Origin: Phycisphaeraceae bacterium | GTDB taxonomy: Bacteria; Planctomycetota; Phycisphaerae; Phycisphaerales; UBA1924 | Assembly (NCBI GenBank): GCA_019636695.1 | Contig: JAHBXD010000002.1 | Span: 1 to 64,000, forward strand | Direction: 5' to 3' | Length of the DNA: 64,000 nucleotides | In this document: positions 41,701 to 49,782 of the stretch, one piece after another | How positions within the stretch are numbered: position 1 is the stretch's first letter | How the letters are laid out: each line of letters starts with the position of its first letter | The notes under the pieces: model-generated | The model's database searches: none | Told to the model about the DNA's origin: nothing | What the model saw: the letters and a program-made list of their open reading frames with translations, nothing else | Translations under genes and position numbers: made by a program

Positions 41701-43423
41701 GGCGGTCGATGGCCGCGGCGAGGAAGGCATCGGGCACTTTGTGCTCATTGAGGAACGCGCACACATCCGCCTCGTGCTCGTCGGCGGCCTCGCCCGGCTC
41801 GAGCCGGAACAGCCCGCCGTTGTACCGCGGCACGTTCGCGGCCGGCCGGCCCGAAGCCATCGCCGCGAACAGGCCCGCCTTCGGGTCGCTCAGCCGGTCG
41901 TACAGGTCGGTCGAGACTTTGGAATAGTGGGCATCGACCTTCGTGTCCGCCTCGGACTGCGCGACGCCCGCGACCTGCGCGATCTCCTCCTTCAGCTTCT
42001 TGAGGCTGACCCGGTAGTAGGGGTCCTCGCGCACGGGCAGCAGGTCGCGGCTCTCGGCGTAGAGCAGGAACAGGATGCGGTAGAGCAGTGTGAGCGTGCC
42101 ATGCCGGATGCGCTCGAGTTCCGCCTCCGACGGCTGCGCCGTCTTCTTGAGCCGCCGCCGCCGGTCGTGGAGGAACCCCTGCGCCAGCATCGGCACGACG
42201 TCGTAGAAGACCCGGCGCTTGAGTTCCGCCTCGACCTCGCGGGCGTAGTCGCGGCTGCCCTCGGCGACGGCGTCGAGCCAGACCCTCCCGGCATCGCCGG
42301 CGACCGGCAGGAGCGCCTCCAGCCGGAAGAACAGCCACCAGTACCGGAACGCCTCGTTCGGGTCCGACAGACCGCTGCTGAGCAGCGCATCCTGGAGGTC
42401 CACCTCGTAGAAGTTCGTGCTGCGCGAATGCGCCGCCCGACTGTAGAGCCGCCAGTGCTTGCCGTTGGTGACGATGGCCCACTCCGCCTCGCCTCGTTCG
42501 AGCAGAGACACGACTGCCGCGCCCGGGTTCTCGTCGGGCCGGTCGGGATCATTGGGGTCGGGGCCGTCGAGCCACCGCTGCCAGGGGTAGACGAGTGCCA
42601 CGGTGCGCGCCCGCCCCGCGCCGTCTTCGAGCCTGTAGTCAGGCGCCACGCCGTCATCGGGGTGGCGCGCGGCGGCGGCGCGGAAGCCGAGGATCGACCA
42701 CAGCGGCTCGTAGAACTCCTGCCGGGCTTCGGCGAGCGGTTTGCCGCCGATGCGGTCCGGCGCCGCGTCGACCAGCCGGCGCACGCTCTGGAACGCCGGG
42801 CCGGGGTCGGCGCGCCACGCCTGATCCTCCTTCAGCCGCGTCTCCAGGTAGTGATCCGCGAAGAGCGCACGGTTCGTGAAGTACGTGCCGCTGAAGTGGG
42901 CGGCGTCGAAGACGCTCCGGAGCTTGTCGAACTGGCGCAGCCCGTCGTCCATCGTGTACGTCAGCCGCCGCAGAATCCTCAGCGATTGGTGCGGCCACCG
43001 GCGTGGGACAACGAATACGCGCGATCGGGCGACAGTGGCAACTTCCCTGCGCACGCCGCGCCGCTGCCGCTGCTCCTTGTCGATGAGCACGAACTCCAGC
43101 GTGTCGAAGTCGCTGGTCAGGATGAGTATGTGGTCGGTGACGGCGTCGCGCGCGAACGCCCGGACTAGATCGGCGCGGGCCTTGGCCGTCACCGACCGCA
43201 GCCGCGCGAATACGACCCGCAGAAAGCCGTCCTCGTCCTCCGAAATCACCTCGGCGTGCGTGACCGCCCGTTCCGTCTCCCCCAGGCTCAGTCCCGCTGG
43301 GGCGAGCCCCCGCCGCTTCCCCGTCGGATAGCCCAGCTCGTGGAGGAATGCGGCGATCGCGTCGGCCGAGGTCAGTCGGCCGACTTGGTCCAGCTGGATG
43401 TCGAGGTCGAGGGTGAAAGGCAT
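38702..43423 (-). CDS. Eco57I-class DNA methyltransferase, modification subunit
   Basis: A 1573-residue protein. The long N-terminal region (1 to about 700) includes ILILTSDFDTLEFVLIDKEQ and AEWAIVTNGKHWRLYSRAAH, a layout I know from large methylases of restriction and DISARM/BREX-like systems. The methylase core has motif I DPAMGSGHFLVE (about 767) and the catalytic NPPYDELSE (about 1042), typical of N6-adenine methylation. The C terminus would be a target-recognition domain. No nuclease motif was seen. Its partner is probably the PLD-helicase at 33911. The ATG at 43423 begins MPFTLDLDIQLDQVGRL. Confidence 0.88.
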   Translation of the reverse strand: MPFTLDLDIQLDQVGRLTSADAIAAFLHELGYPTGKRRGLAPAGLSLGETERAVTHAEVISEDEDGFLRVVFARLRSVTAKARADLVRAFARDAVTDHILILTSDFDTLEFVLIDKEQRQRRGVRREVATVARSRVFVVPRRWPHQSLRILRRLTYTMDDGLRQFDKLRSVFDAAHFSGTYFTNRALFADHYLETRLKEDQAWRADPGPAFQSVRRLVDAAPDRIGGKPLAEARQEFYEPLWSILGFRAAAARHPDDGVAPDYRLEDGAGRARTVALVYPWQRWLDGPDPNDPDRPDENPGAAVVSLLERGEAEWAIVTNGKHWRLYSRAAHSRSTNFYEVDLQDALLSSGLSDPNEAFRYWWLFFRLEALLPVAGDAGRVWLDAVAEGSRDYAREVEAELKRRVFYDVVPMLAQGFLHDRRRRLKKTAQPSEAELERIRHGTLTLLYRILFLLYAESRDLLPVREDPYYRVSLKKLKEEIAQVAGVAQSEADTKVDAHYSKVSTDLYDRLSDPKAGLFAAMASGRPAANVPRYNGGLFRLEPGEAADEHEADVCAFLNEHKVPDAFLAAAIDRLARVENPRTCTLEFVDYKSLGVRQLGSIYEGLLEFRLGVATEDLAVVRTKSKIEHIPLTRARGGRGRRRIEREYRKGEPLLIKDKAERKATGSYYTPDHIVEYIVEHTVGPVLKRKLEALRPEFRKAEKAFHRWLSNAEADPRIMLGWRPAWGPPPAGEGGKSTERDRRRFALEKSYNEHKGLVDRLFDLKVLDPAMGSGHFLVEAVDFITDELLDFLNAFPVNPVSAALERTREAILESLRGQGIETDEFLRRQLTDVHLLKRHVLKRCIYGVDLNPLATELAKVSLWLDAFTLGAPLSFLDHHLRTGNSLIGSSLVGLEKALEEQLFKIDESHLHRAVNAVLTVARLADATASEVAESKRAFDEARRTLSGYGVLLDILVARHFGHGTATSILQHGSDLDLSSREAFFESLTASDRRLVSAVDALAKDRRFFHWDLEFPEVFYTFAGLADGRVERLAEGEAGFDAIVGNPPYDELSEHAAGHELPELAFFRQVPLYKPAQGGRLNLFRLFMVRSLVLMAGQGQNAFIVPMSLLADTFPAGTRRLLLENGWLREVAAFPQKDDVHARVFFEAKLSTCIYRAEKTAEPDRPIEITTYPRHVFTDTPKRCRLTVAEVRALDPEYLALPAIDDSDLRRWRRILSSPRVTRWSDAATCYLGELMTNASNAHLTDPSPVGPRLLRGANINYYVLLDEPKQGTPLYLREREYLEEYANDPRSMHHTQERIGFQESSPIDNWRRLIACRIPVGHYCVHKIRYFTAPTAYDLHALLALFNSCMTDWRFALTSTNNSINAYEINALPIPRFERLAANDRPATQLKPWAALLRSGGPAKWLDSVVGEISQTPASAESWPDSVHDALAAAGREMASLAESRQARVEEFSDWLFQRLRGDGDRFTGITRLRGGQADFDAMDWGEFVDLLHRNRRAFRSDLDGQLTQVQGRFEREVEALSTDRQRFIDLRDAIDKVVWRLVGLNPDGSVPDAEQDHAGDADTHHRSRLGVG

Positions 43424-43543
43424 GCTTCAGGGTCTGGGGCAGGGATGACCCGGGTATCGTACAACCAGTCGCTTGGCCGGTCCCGCGACGGCATCCCTGC
43501 CCTGACGGGCGTGAGGGGTCCGCGGCCTTCGTACACTGACTTC

Positions 43544-44293
43544 GTGTGCGGCCGCTACACGCATATGTTCAAGTGGAAGCAGCTCCACAGGCTCATGGAG
43601 TTGTTGTCGTGGCCGGACGAGGAGTTGACGCCCCGGTACAACGTCGCTCCGACGCAGATGGCGCCCGCGGTCCGGGCGGCGATTGGCGATGTTTGGAGCG
43701 GCGGGCGCGCGGGGCAGGGGACTTCGGGGAGGGAGGGCGTGCTGCTCTGCTGGGGGCTGATCCCCTCGTGGTCGGATGACCCGGCGATCGGCAGCCGGAT
43801 GATCAACGCCCGGGCCGAGAGCGTGGACACGAAGCCGGCGTTCCGGCAGGCGTTCCGCCGGCGGCGGTGCCTGGTGCCGATCAGCGGGTTCTACGAGTGG
43901 CGGAAGGTCGAGGGGGCGAAGCGGAAGCAGCCGTTCTACATCCGCCCCCGACCTGGGGTGAAGACCGACGGCGATGAGGCCCCCATCTTCGCGCTGGCCG
44001 GGCTGTGGGAGCGGTGGCGGGGAGAGGGCGGGCTGGTCGAGTCGTTCACGATCGTGACGACGGAGGCCAACGACCTGCTCAAGCCCCTGCACGACCGGAT
44101 GCCGGTGATCCTGCCGCGGGAGGCGTGGGAACTCTGGCTCGACCCGGGGGTTGACGATGCGGCCCGACTGAAGGGGCTCCTGCGGCCGTTCGACCCGGGC
44201 CGGATGGAGGCGTACCCGGTCGGGTTGGCGGTCAACCGCCCGGCGCACGACGCCCCAGACTGCATCCAGCCGCTGTCCGGCGGGCCGGCCTGA
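43544..44293 (+). CDS. SRAP-family protein (SOS response-associated peptidase, YedK/HMCES-like)
   Basis: A 249-residue protein from a GTG at 43544, chosen so that Cys2 is the catalytic residue after removal of Met (CGRYTHMF). It has YNVAPTQ, the ISGFYEWRK strand with the active Glu, and the C-terminal VNRPAHDAPDCI holding the catalytic His. SRAP proteins bind abasic sites in single-stranded DNA and form a thiazolidine cross-link through Cys2. It is followed by imuA and imuB, a common SOS grouping. Confidence 0.93.
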   Translation: MCGRYTHMFKWKQLHRLMELLSWPDEELTPRYNVAPTQMAPAVRAAIGDVWSGGRAGQGTSGREGVLLCWGLIPSWSDDPAIGSRMINARAESVDTKPAFRQAFRRRRCLVPISGFYEWRKVEGAKRKQPFYIRPRPGVKTDGDEAPIFALAGLWERWRGEGGLVESFTIVTTEANDLLKPLHDRMPVILPREAWELWLDPGVDDAARLKGLLRPFDPGRMEAYPVGLAVNRPAHDAPDCIQPLSGGPA

Positions 44294-44368
44294 CCCCTCC
44301 ACCTGCGGCTTAGAGGTCGGGCCGAAAGGCATGTTGACCGGGTTCTGTTCGGTTGTTACGCTGCTGGA

Positions 44369-45163
44369 ATGGGCATCGCTCTTCCGCCCCATTTCGGCGT
44401 CCCGGGCCGGTTCTGCCCGTCAGGCCTCGTCCACCGGCTGAGGGAGCGGATCGAGGCGATCGAGGGTCGGGACGGCCGGCGGGACTGGCCCGCCCTCTCG
44501 ATCGCCTTCCCCAGCCCGGAGACCGGGGTGGTCCTAACCGGCGGGGCGACGCACGAGTGGTTCCCTGCGGAGGAGGAGGGCGGGCGCTGGGCTCCGCCTC
44601 TGTTCGTGCTCGCCCATCTCGCCCGGCTGGCGCTGGAGGCCCGCGGCGAGGAATCGGTGGTGGTGTGGGTCGGGCGGCGGTGCTGGCCGTACCCGCCGGC
44701 GCTGGTGCTGGGCCGGGACGACGGCTACGTGCTGCTGCGGCGGTCGATGTTCGTCGACCCGCCGGACGCGGGTGCGCAGCTGTGGGCGATCGACTTGGCG
44801 CTGCGGTGCGCGGCGGTGGCGGCGGTGGTCGCGGACGGGAGCGGGCTGGACATGGCCGCGTCGCGCCGGCTGCAACTTGCGGCGCGGGCGGGCGGCGGGC
44901 TGGGGCTGCTGGCCAGGCCGGCGAGGGAGTTGAAGTCGGTGTCCGCGGCGACGCGCTGGGTGGTGGGCCCGGCGCCCGGGGCCGAGCCGCGATGGTCGGT
45001 GGAACTGGTGCGCTGCAAGGGAGTGCGCGCGACGGAGGGAGCACGGAGGTGGATCGTGGAGAGGGATCGTGCGCAGGGCCTTGTCGTTGTACCTGCCGAC
45101 GTGGGCGACCGACCTGGCGAGGCGGCGTCTGCGGCGGGCGAACCCGCGCGACGTACCGCCTGA
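44369..45163 (+). CDS. imuA: ImuA-like protein of SOS mutagenesis cassette
   Basis: A 264-residue protein with the look of ImuA, a RecA-like protein that works with ImuB and DnaE2. Hallmarks are LGRDDGYVLLRR, LWAIDLALRCAAVAAVVADG and ASRRLQLAARAGGGLGLLA, then SAATRWVVGPAPG and WSVELVRCKG. The Walker A of RecA is absent, as in ImuA. It overlaps imuB by 95 bp, an unusually long overlap; the last 30 residues may be an out-of-frame tail. The 75-bp gap before it shows TTGACC and TTACGCT but no sure LexA box. Confidence 0.78.
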   Translation: MGIALPPHFGVPGRFCPSGLVHRLRERIEAIEGRDGRRDWPALSIAFPSPETGVVLTGGATHEWFPAEEEGGRWAPPLFVLAHLARLALEARGEESVVVWVGRRCWPYPPALVLGRDDGYVLLRRSMFVDPPDAGAQLWAIDLALRCAAVAAVVADGSGLDMAASRRLQLAARAGGGLGLLARPARELKSVSAATRWVVGPAPGAEPRWSVELVRCKGVRATEGARRWIVERDRAQGLVVVPADVGDRPGEAASAAGEPARRTA

Positions 45164-46335
45164 GTTCGTGCTGCTGGTGGGCACGAGCGGGCAGAAGCGG
45201 GTCGTGGCGCGATGCTGCGCGCGCTCGGCCGCGGCTGGCGTGCGGCCAGGGATGACGGCGGCGCACGCTCGGGCGCTGCTGCAGGCGGCGGGCGGCCACC
45301 TCGAGGAGCACCGGCCGGAGCGCGACCTGGCTGCGCTGGGCGCGCTGGCGGCGTGGGCGATGCGGTTCTCTCCCGTCGTTGCGGCAGATGCGCCCGACGG
45401 ATTGCTCATGGACGTGACGGGGGGCACGCACTTGTTCGGCGGCGAACTGGCGATGGCCGAGCGAGTGGTCACAGCCGTGCGCAGGCTGGGGTTCGAGGCC
45501 CGCGCCGCGATCGCGCCCACGTTCGGCTGCGCATGGGCTGTGGCCCGCTTCGGCGATCGAAGCGTTGCGGTCGTATCGGAAGGCGGGCAGCGCGAGGCGC
45601 TCGCCTCGCTACCCATGCGCGCGCTGGGCCTCGACGACGAGACGGAGGCGGCACTTGGTGAGATCGGCGTCGAACGCATCGGGCACGTGCTCGACCTGCC
45701 GCGCTCGGAACTGCCGGCTCGCTTCGGAAGCGACCTGTTGCTCCGCCTCGACCGTGCGCTGGGCGACGCGATCGAGACGATCGAGCCGGTGCGGCCGGCC
45801 GAGGCGCCCCGGGTGGAGCGCATCTTCGACGGGCCGACAACTCGCTTGGAGTCCGTGGAGGCGGCGGCGCGGTTAGCGCTGGAGGATCTGTGCGGGGCGC
45901 TGGCCGCGCGCCAACGGGGCGTGCGGCTGCTGTACATGGAACTGGCCCGCTGCGATTGCCCGCCGGCGGACCTGGATATCACGCTGAGCCGGGCGAGTTG
46001 CGATGTCCGGCACCTGTGGTCGCTCCTGCGCCCGCAGTTGGAGCGTGTCAACCTGGGCTTCGGGGTGGAAGGCGTCACCCTGACCGCGGTGCGCACCGGA
46101 CGCCTGCGGCACGAGCAACCCGGGCTGGAGTCATCGCGCGACGGTCGAAGGGCCAGTCGCGGCGAGGGACATGTCGCGGCGCTGCCGTGCGCCGCAGTGC
46201 GGCGGCGGATCGGCGAACTGGTGGATGTGCTGGTGAACCGCCTCGGTGCCTCGCGCGTCACGCGGGCCGAGCCCGTCGCCTCGCACCTGCCCGAGCGAGC
46301 GTTCCGGCACGTGCCGGTGACCGAGACTGGACGCG
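45069..46335 (+). pseudogene. imuB: imuB (Y-family polymerase-like), 3' truncated
   Basis: From the GTG at 45069, about 420 codons match ImuB, the Y-family-like protein that brings DnaE2 to the beta clamp: RRALSLYLPTWATDLARR, GMTAAHARALLQAAGGHLEE, PDGLLMDVTGGTHLFGGELA, and SHLPERAFRHVPV. Homology stops around 46325-46335. The open frame continues to 47021 only as the antisense of a primase gene. The normal end with its clamp-binding motif and the following dnaE2 gene are missing. The cassette is probably inactive. Confidence 0.8.
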
Positions 46336-47254
46336 GGCCGATACACGAGAACGGAGCAACGGTTCCGGACCGGCCATCGGCACCATGCGCATCGAGTCTC
46401 GGGCGGATCGTGTCGTGCGGGTCATCCTCAGCCGAGACGAGGATCACCGATCCGGCGGGACATGCACTCGCGTCGGGCCAGGTGCGTCCGGTCGAAACGT
46501 GCGCCGCCAGCGCCGTCGTCAGGAAGCTCTTTCCTTCGCCGGGACGGCCCACGAGCAGCGAGATGCGCCCCAACGGCACGCGCCCGGGCCAAAGCCACCG
46601 AACCTCGCGGGGCTCGATATCAGCCAGGCAGCGGAGGACGGGGCCAGGTGCATCGGCTTTGGCCACTGCCTCAGTGTGCGGCTGCGCGGTCCCGATGAGC
46701 TGCGCGATGTCTTTGTCATCAGCGCCGCCGTCGGCAACCCATGCGCGGATGTCCTTGTGCGGCGCCGGCGGGAACGCGGTCCCGACCGATGCGCAGGAGC
46801 GTGCGAGTGCCGCGAGAAGAGTGTCGACGCTGCGCCGGCCAGGCTCGTCGTTATCACCGACAATGACGACGTGCCGGTCCTTGAGAAGCACGGCGAGATT
46901 CTCCGCGCCGCGGCCCGCCATCGGGACCCCGACTGCGGTGAAGCCCCACGAGATGAGGCACACAGCGTCGCTGGCCCCCTCAGCGACGAGTACCGGATCG
47001 CGCTTGCTGGTGCCCGCGTAGGCGGGAAGCCCATCGGCAGGGAAGATCAGCCCTCGCTTCGACTGCTTCGCCGCGGTGTAGCGCGGCTTCCCCATCGCCG
47101 GCGCGTCCCAGCGCGTGATCGTCCCGATGCGATCCCCTTGGGCGTCTCGTTCCGGATACCGCCAGCCGCCCTCGATGCGCTCCGCACCGATCGCCAGCCA
47201 GCCGTGCGGGGCCGTGCCTGGAGGCACCGCGTTCTCGTCGGCGCTGGTGCTCAT
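46336..47254 (-). pseudogene. Toprim/RepA-like primase-helicase, 3' truncated
   Basis: From the ATG at 47254 (MSTSADENAVPPG), about 300 residues look genuine. There is a Toprim domain (PVLVAEGASDAVCLISWGF, VVIVGDNDEPGRR) and the start of a RepA-type ATPase with Walker A GRPGEGKSF and Walker B ILVSAEDDP. Homology stops after RPRLDAHGAD, near 46340-46372, where the tail of imuB begins on the other strand. The frame then continues to 44534 as noise. It belongs to another phage or plasmid-like element. Confidence 0.8.
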
Positions 47255-47499
47255 CGGCGCACCCCCGCTCCCCCCGCCGCCTTGCTGTGGAGGTGATCGC
47301 GGAGATCAGAGAGCCTCCAGCGAACCACCCGTTCGCCCAGGCGGATCGGGGCCGGGATCTCGCCAGTCGCGGACAGCCGCCAGATGCTGCGGACATGAAC
47401 GCCCAGTAACTCCGCGACCTCCTTCGCGGTCAGGAGCTTCACGTCGTCCATCGGCGCGGCGGCTGCGACAGTGGTGGTGCCGAGTGCGTTACTGCGCAT
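47251..47499 (-). CDS. excisionase-like winged HTH protein
   Basis: An 82-residue protein with the MerR/excisionase fold KLLTAKEVAELLGVHVRSIW then GEIPAPIRLGERVVRW then LRDHL, as in phage Xis-type proteins. ATG at 47499 overlaps the end of the preceding gene and its stop overlaps the primase start by 4 bp. Another in-frame ATG lies at 47451. It would regulate or direct excision of the foreign replicon whose primase follows. Confidence 0.78.
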   Translation of the reverse strand: MRSNALGTTTVAAAAPMDDVKLLTAKEVAELLGVHVRSIWRLSATGEIPAPIRLGERVVRWRLSDLRDHLHSKAAGGAGVRR

Positions 47500-47701
47500 C
47501 GCGCACCCCCACGGCATCGTGCCGCTGAGCACGGTGAAGGATCACTCCCCGCGCGTTGTCGAGGTTGACCATCCATCGGCGGCCGACCAGGATCGCCGGA
47601 ACTCGGCCAGCGCACACCTCACGTCGCAGCCAGGCGCGAGGGACGCCCAGCGCTGCCGCCGCTTGACTGAGGGGCACAAATGTCGGACGGTTGTCTTCCA
47701 T
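47489..47701 (-). CDS. small HTH DNA-binding protein
   Basis: A 70-residue protein with VPLSQAAAALGVPRAWLRRE then GRVPAILVGRRWMVNLDNAR, an excisionase-like winged helix. Its start codon lies inside a palindrome (47701-47719), a likely operator. It is first of three overlapping genes with the excisionase-like gene and the broken primase. Confidence 0.7.
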   Translation of the reverse strand: MEDNRPTFVPLSQAAAALGVPRAWLRREVCAGRVPAILVGRRWMVNLDNARGVILHRAQRHDAVGVRDAQ

Positions 47702-47719
47702 GTGCCGAGTTTCGGCACA
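47701..47719. promoter_or_regulatory. palindromic operator candidate
   Basis: TGTGCCGAGTTTCGGCACA has 8-bp perfect arms and a 3-bp centre. It overlaps the ATG of the HTH gene at 47701, so a repressor bound here would block its own start. Self-control by the HTH protein is inference. Confidence 0.5.
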
Positions 47720-47778
47720 CGTCGAGCGGAAATCAGGTCATCAGCGCTCGCGTTCCGCTGTCTTCCGCCGTTGTCCGC

Positions 47779-48531
47779 CTAGTTTCCGCCGGCTTCCTGG
47801 AGGAAGATCTTGTCCGGCCATGCCGATTCCAGGTCGGCGAGGCGGTACACGTTCATGGCGCCCGCCTTCCGCACTTGCCATCCCTCCTTCTGAGCACGCT
47901 TGCGGATGGTGTCGGGATGGAGATTGCTCATGCGGCTGGCGGTATCGGCTCGCACCCAGCGCTCACCCTTTGGCGGCAACTGCTGCGAACGCGAGGAAGC
48001 AATCGCCGCTTCTATGTCGCGCAGCGCCTGCACGATGCCCGGCGTATCGACGGCGTCCCTCTGCACGGCTCCGGGTGCCGCGGACTCCGAGCCGAGCAAT
48101 CGGACGCTCGCGCGACCTTTGACTGGGTGATGCGCCAGGTACATGGCGAACAAGTCCGCGGCGTCAGGATCGGCACCGATGTCGGATTGCTGCGAGGCTC
48201 CGAATGTGGTCAGCCTGGCCTGAATGGTCGGCTGTAACTGCACCGCCACGGCTGATGCGCTCCAAGCCGGAATGGCACGACGGATTTCATCGGGCAGGAT
48301 GCTCTGCCGATCGGTATCGATCCACACGCCTGATGCCCGAAACTCGAATTCGATGGCGCTTCGGTCGGTCCACGCCTTGCCCCGCATGCGGAGTTCCACC
48401 AGGCCCGCACCGCAGAGGAGATAGATCGCCACGGCATCCAGCGGATCCGCATCGGTTGAAAAATCGCTCCAGCTGCTCGCCAGGCCGCGCAGGATCGTCA
48501 GGAGGCGTTGGTTGATCTCGTCGAGCGTCAT
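47779..48531 (-). CDS. hypothetical DNA-binding protein at end of HerA-NurA operon
   Basis: A 250-residue protein in two parts: an N-terminal region of no known family (MTLDEINQRLLTILRGLASS, with a beta-rich FEFRASGVWIDTDRQ) and a C-terminal HTH, RWVRADTASRMSNLHPDTIR then EGWQVRKAGAMNVYRLADLE. It starts 24 bp after the DNA methylase gene stop, so it may be the last gene of that operon. The role is unknown; a regulator or target-binding factor is possible. Confidence 0.6.
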   Translation of the reverse strand: MTLDEINQRLLTILRGLASSWSDFSTDADPLDAVAIYLLCGAGLVELRMRGKAWTDRSAIEFEFRASGVWIDTDRQSILPDEIRRAIPAWSASAVAVQLQPTIQARLTTFGASQQSDIGADPDAADLFAMYLAHHPVKGRASVRLLGSESAAPGAVQRDAVDTPGIVQALRDIEAAIASSRSQQLPPKGERWVRADTASRMSNLHPDTIRKRAQKEGWQVRKAGAMNVYRLADLESAWPDKIFLQEAGGN

Positions 48532-48555
48532 CCCGTTCTCCGCAGGCCACGCCGA

Positions 48556-49782
48556 TCATGCCGTGCGCGTAAACAGCACGACGCTTTCTCTTGCGGGAGT
48601 GCGGCCGTGTACCTTCATCTGCTGGGCACTGTTCCCGCGCTGTCGCACGATGCGGATCTCGTCACAATGAAGCCCTACCTGCCTGCCGATGAGGGCGGTC
48701 GCTTTGTCCACCTCGATGGGCACGCCATCATATTGAGCATTCCCGAGCACCAAGGCGGCTCTGCCCCCAGGCCTGAGTACCCGAGCGACCTCGCGCAGGG
48801 CCAAGTACAAGTCGAGGAAGTACCCGTGGAGCATTGCGACCAATCGCTCCCGCTCGTCATGCTGAGCGACCTGGCGTATGGCATCCGCGATGAACCTCGG
48901 CTCCGAGTAGCCGTCGGATGACGGCCGTTTCGGTCTTGCCTCGGGATGCGAGTGCATCATCTGGTAGCGCAGCGCTCGCGTCTTCTCCCAGTCCAGGAAC
49001 CCGAACATCAGCTCAACGCCAAACACGCGCGTGTAGTCGTGCCGGTTCGGATACGGAGGAGAGGTGATGACGGCGGACACGCTCGAGTCCTCCAGGGGGA
49101 GCGACCTCGCGTCGGCGGATCGGGCTGACCACCTACCGCGTGGGTGATGTGCCGCGCCGAGGTCCGCAATCATCTCGGTTATCGTCACCGAGAGCGTGTC
49201 GGCCAAGGAGGCAGCCGGGCGACGGTTTGGGCGCCAACTGAGCCATCCACCGGTCGGGACGGCGTTGCTGAACTGGGGAATCTGACGAATGAGCGCGAGC
49301 TGAAAATAGGAGCGAACGCGCGGAGGCGCGTCGAGCTCGGCGATTGCGGACTTGGCTCCATGAAATGTCGCCAGCTTCTTTCCCGGCAAGGCACTCCGGA
49401 CCAGTTCCGGGTAGGCCTTGGCCTCCCCGTTGGCGTGGCGCACCTTGACCTGCTTCCTCAGGCTGCTCCACGCCTTCTGCAACTCGTCCATATTGTACTT
49501 GGCGACCTTCACGCTGCTCGCAAGGGTCGCCAGGGGGGACAGATCACATCCGACGGCAGGGATACCAAGCTGCTTCGCGGTCAGCACCGTTGTGCCCGCT
49601 CCCGCAAAGGGATCAAGGATCTTGTCCCCTGTACCGAGCCGCCATTCTTCCGCCAACGCGCGAACGATGTCGTCGGTAAAGCTGTGCGGGAAGACGAGCC
49701 AACGGTGAACCGGACGGCTCCGAAGGGGCTCCGGTACAACCCATTTGCGCCACTCCAATCTGGTCCTGAACGGGTATCTCAT
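48556..49782 (-). CDS. DNA methyltransferase of HerA-NurA operon
   Basis: A 408-residue DNA methylase with motif I ILDPFAGAGTTVLTAKQLG (about 55-73) before the catalytic TSPPYPNRHDYTR (about 238-250). This order and the SPPYxNRxDY motif mark a family of stand-alone m4C/m6A-type enzymes often seen in defence loci. WLVFPHSFTDDIVRALAEEW lies at the N terminus. It overlaps herA by 4 bp. It probably supplies or completes the protective mark of the system. Confidence 0.85.
   Translation of the reverse strand: MRYPFRTRLEWRKWVVPEPLRSRPVHRWLVFPHSFTDDIVRALAEEWRLGTGDKILDPFAGAGTTVLTAKQLGIPAVGCDLSPLATLASSVKVAKYNMDELQKAWSSLRKQVKVRHANGEAKAYPELVRSALPGKKLATFHGAKSAIAELDAPPRVRSYFQLALIRQIPQFSNAVPTGGWLSWRPNRRPAASLADTLSVTITEMIADLGAAHHPRGRWSARSADARSLPLEDSSVSAVITSPPYPNRHDYTRVFGVELMFGFLDWEKTRALRYQMMHSHPEARPKRPSSDGYSEPRFIADAIRQVAQHDERERLVAMLHGYFLDLYLALREVARVLRPGGRAALVLGNAQYDGVPIEVDKATALIGRQVGLHCDEIRIVRQRGNSAQQMKVHGRTPARESVVLFTRTA

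Noticed and set aside
44534-46335. C-terminal extension of the primase on the minus strand
   Set aside because: It is antisense to imuB and imuA and is Ser/Arg/Pro-rich noise.
46336-47021. C-terminal extension of imuB
   Set aside because: It is the antisense of the Toprim/RepA-like gene with no polymerase-like character; it arises from the junction.
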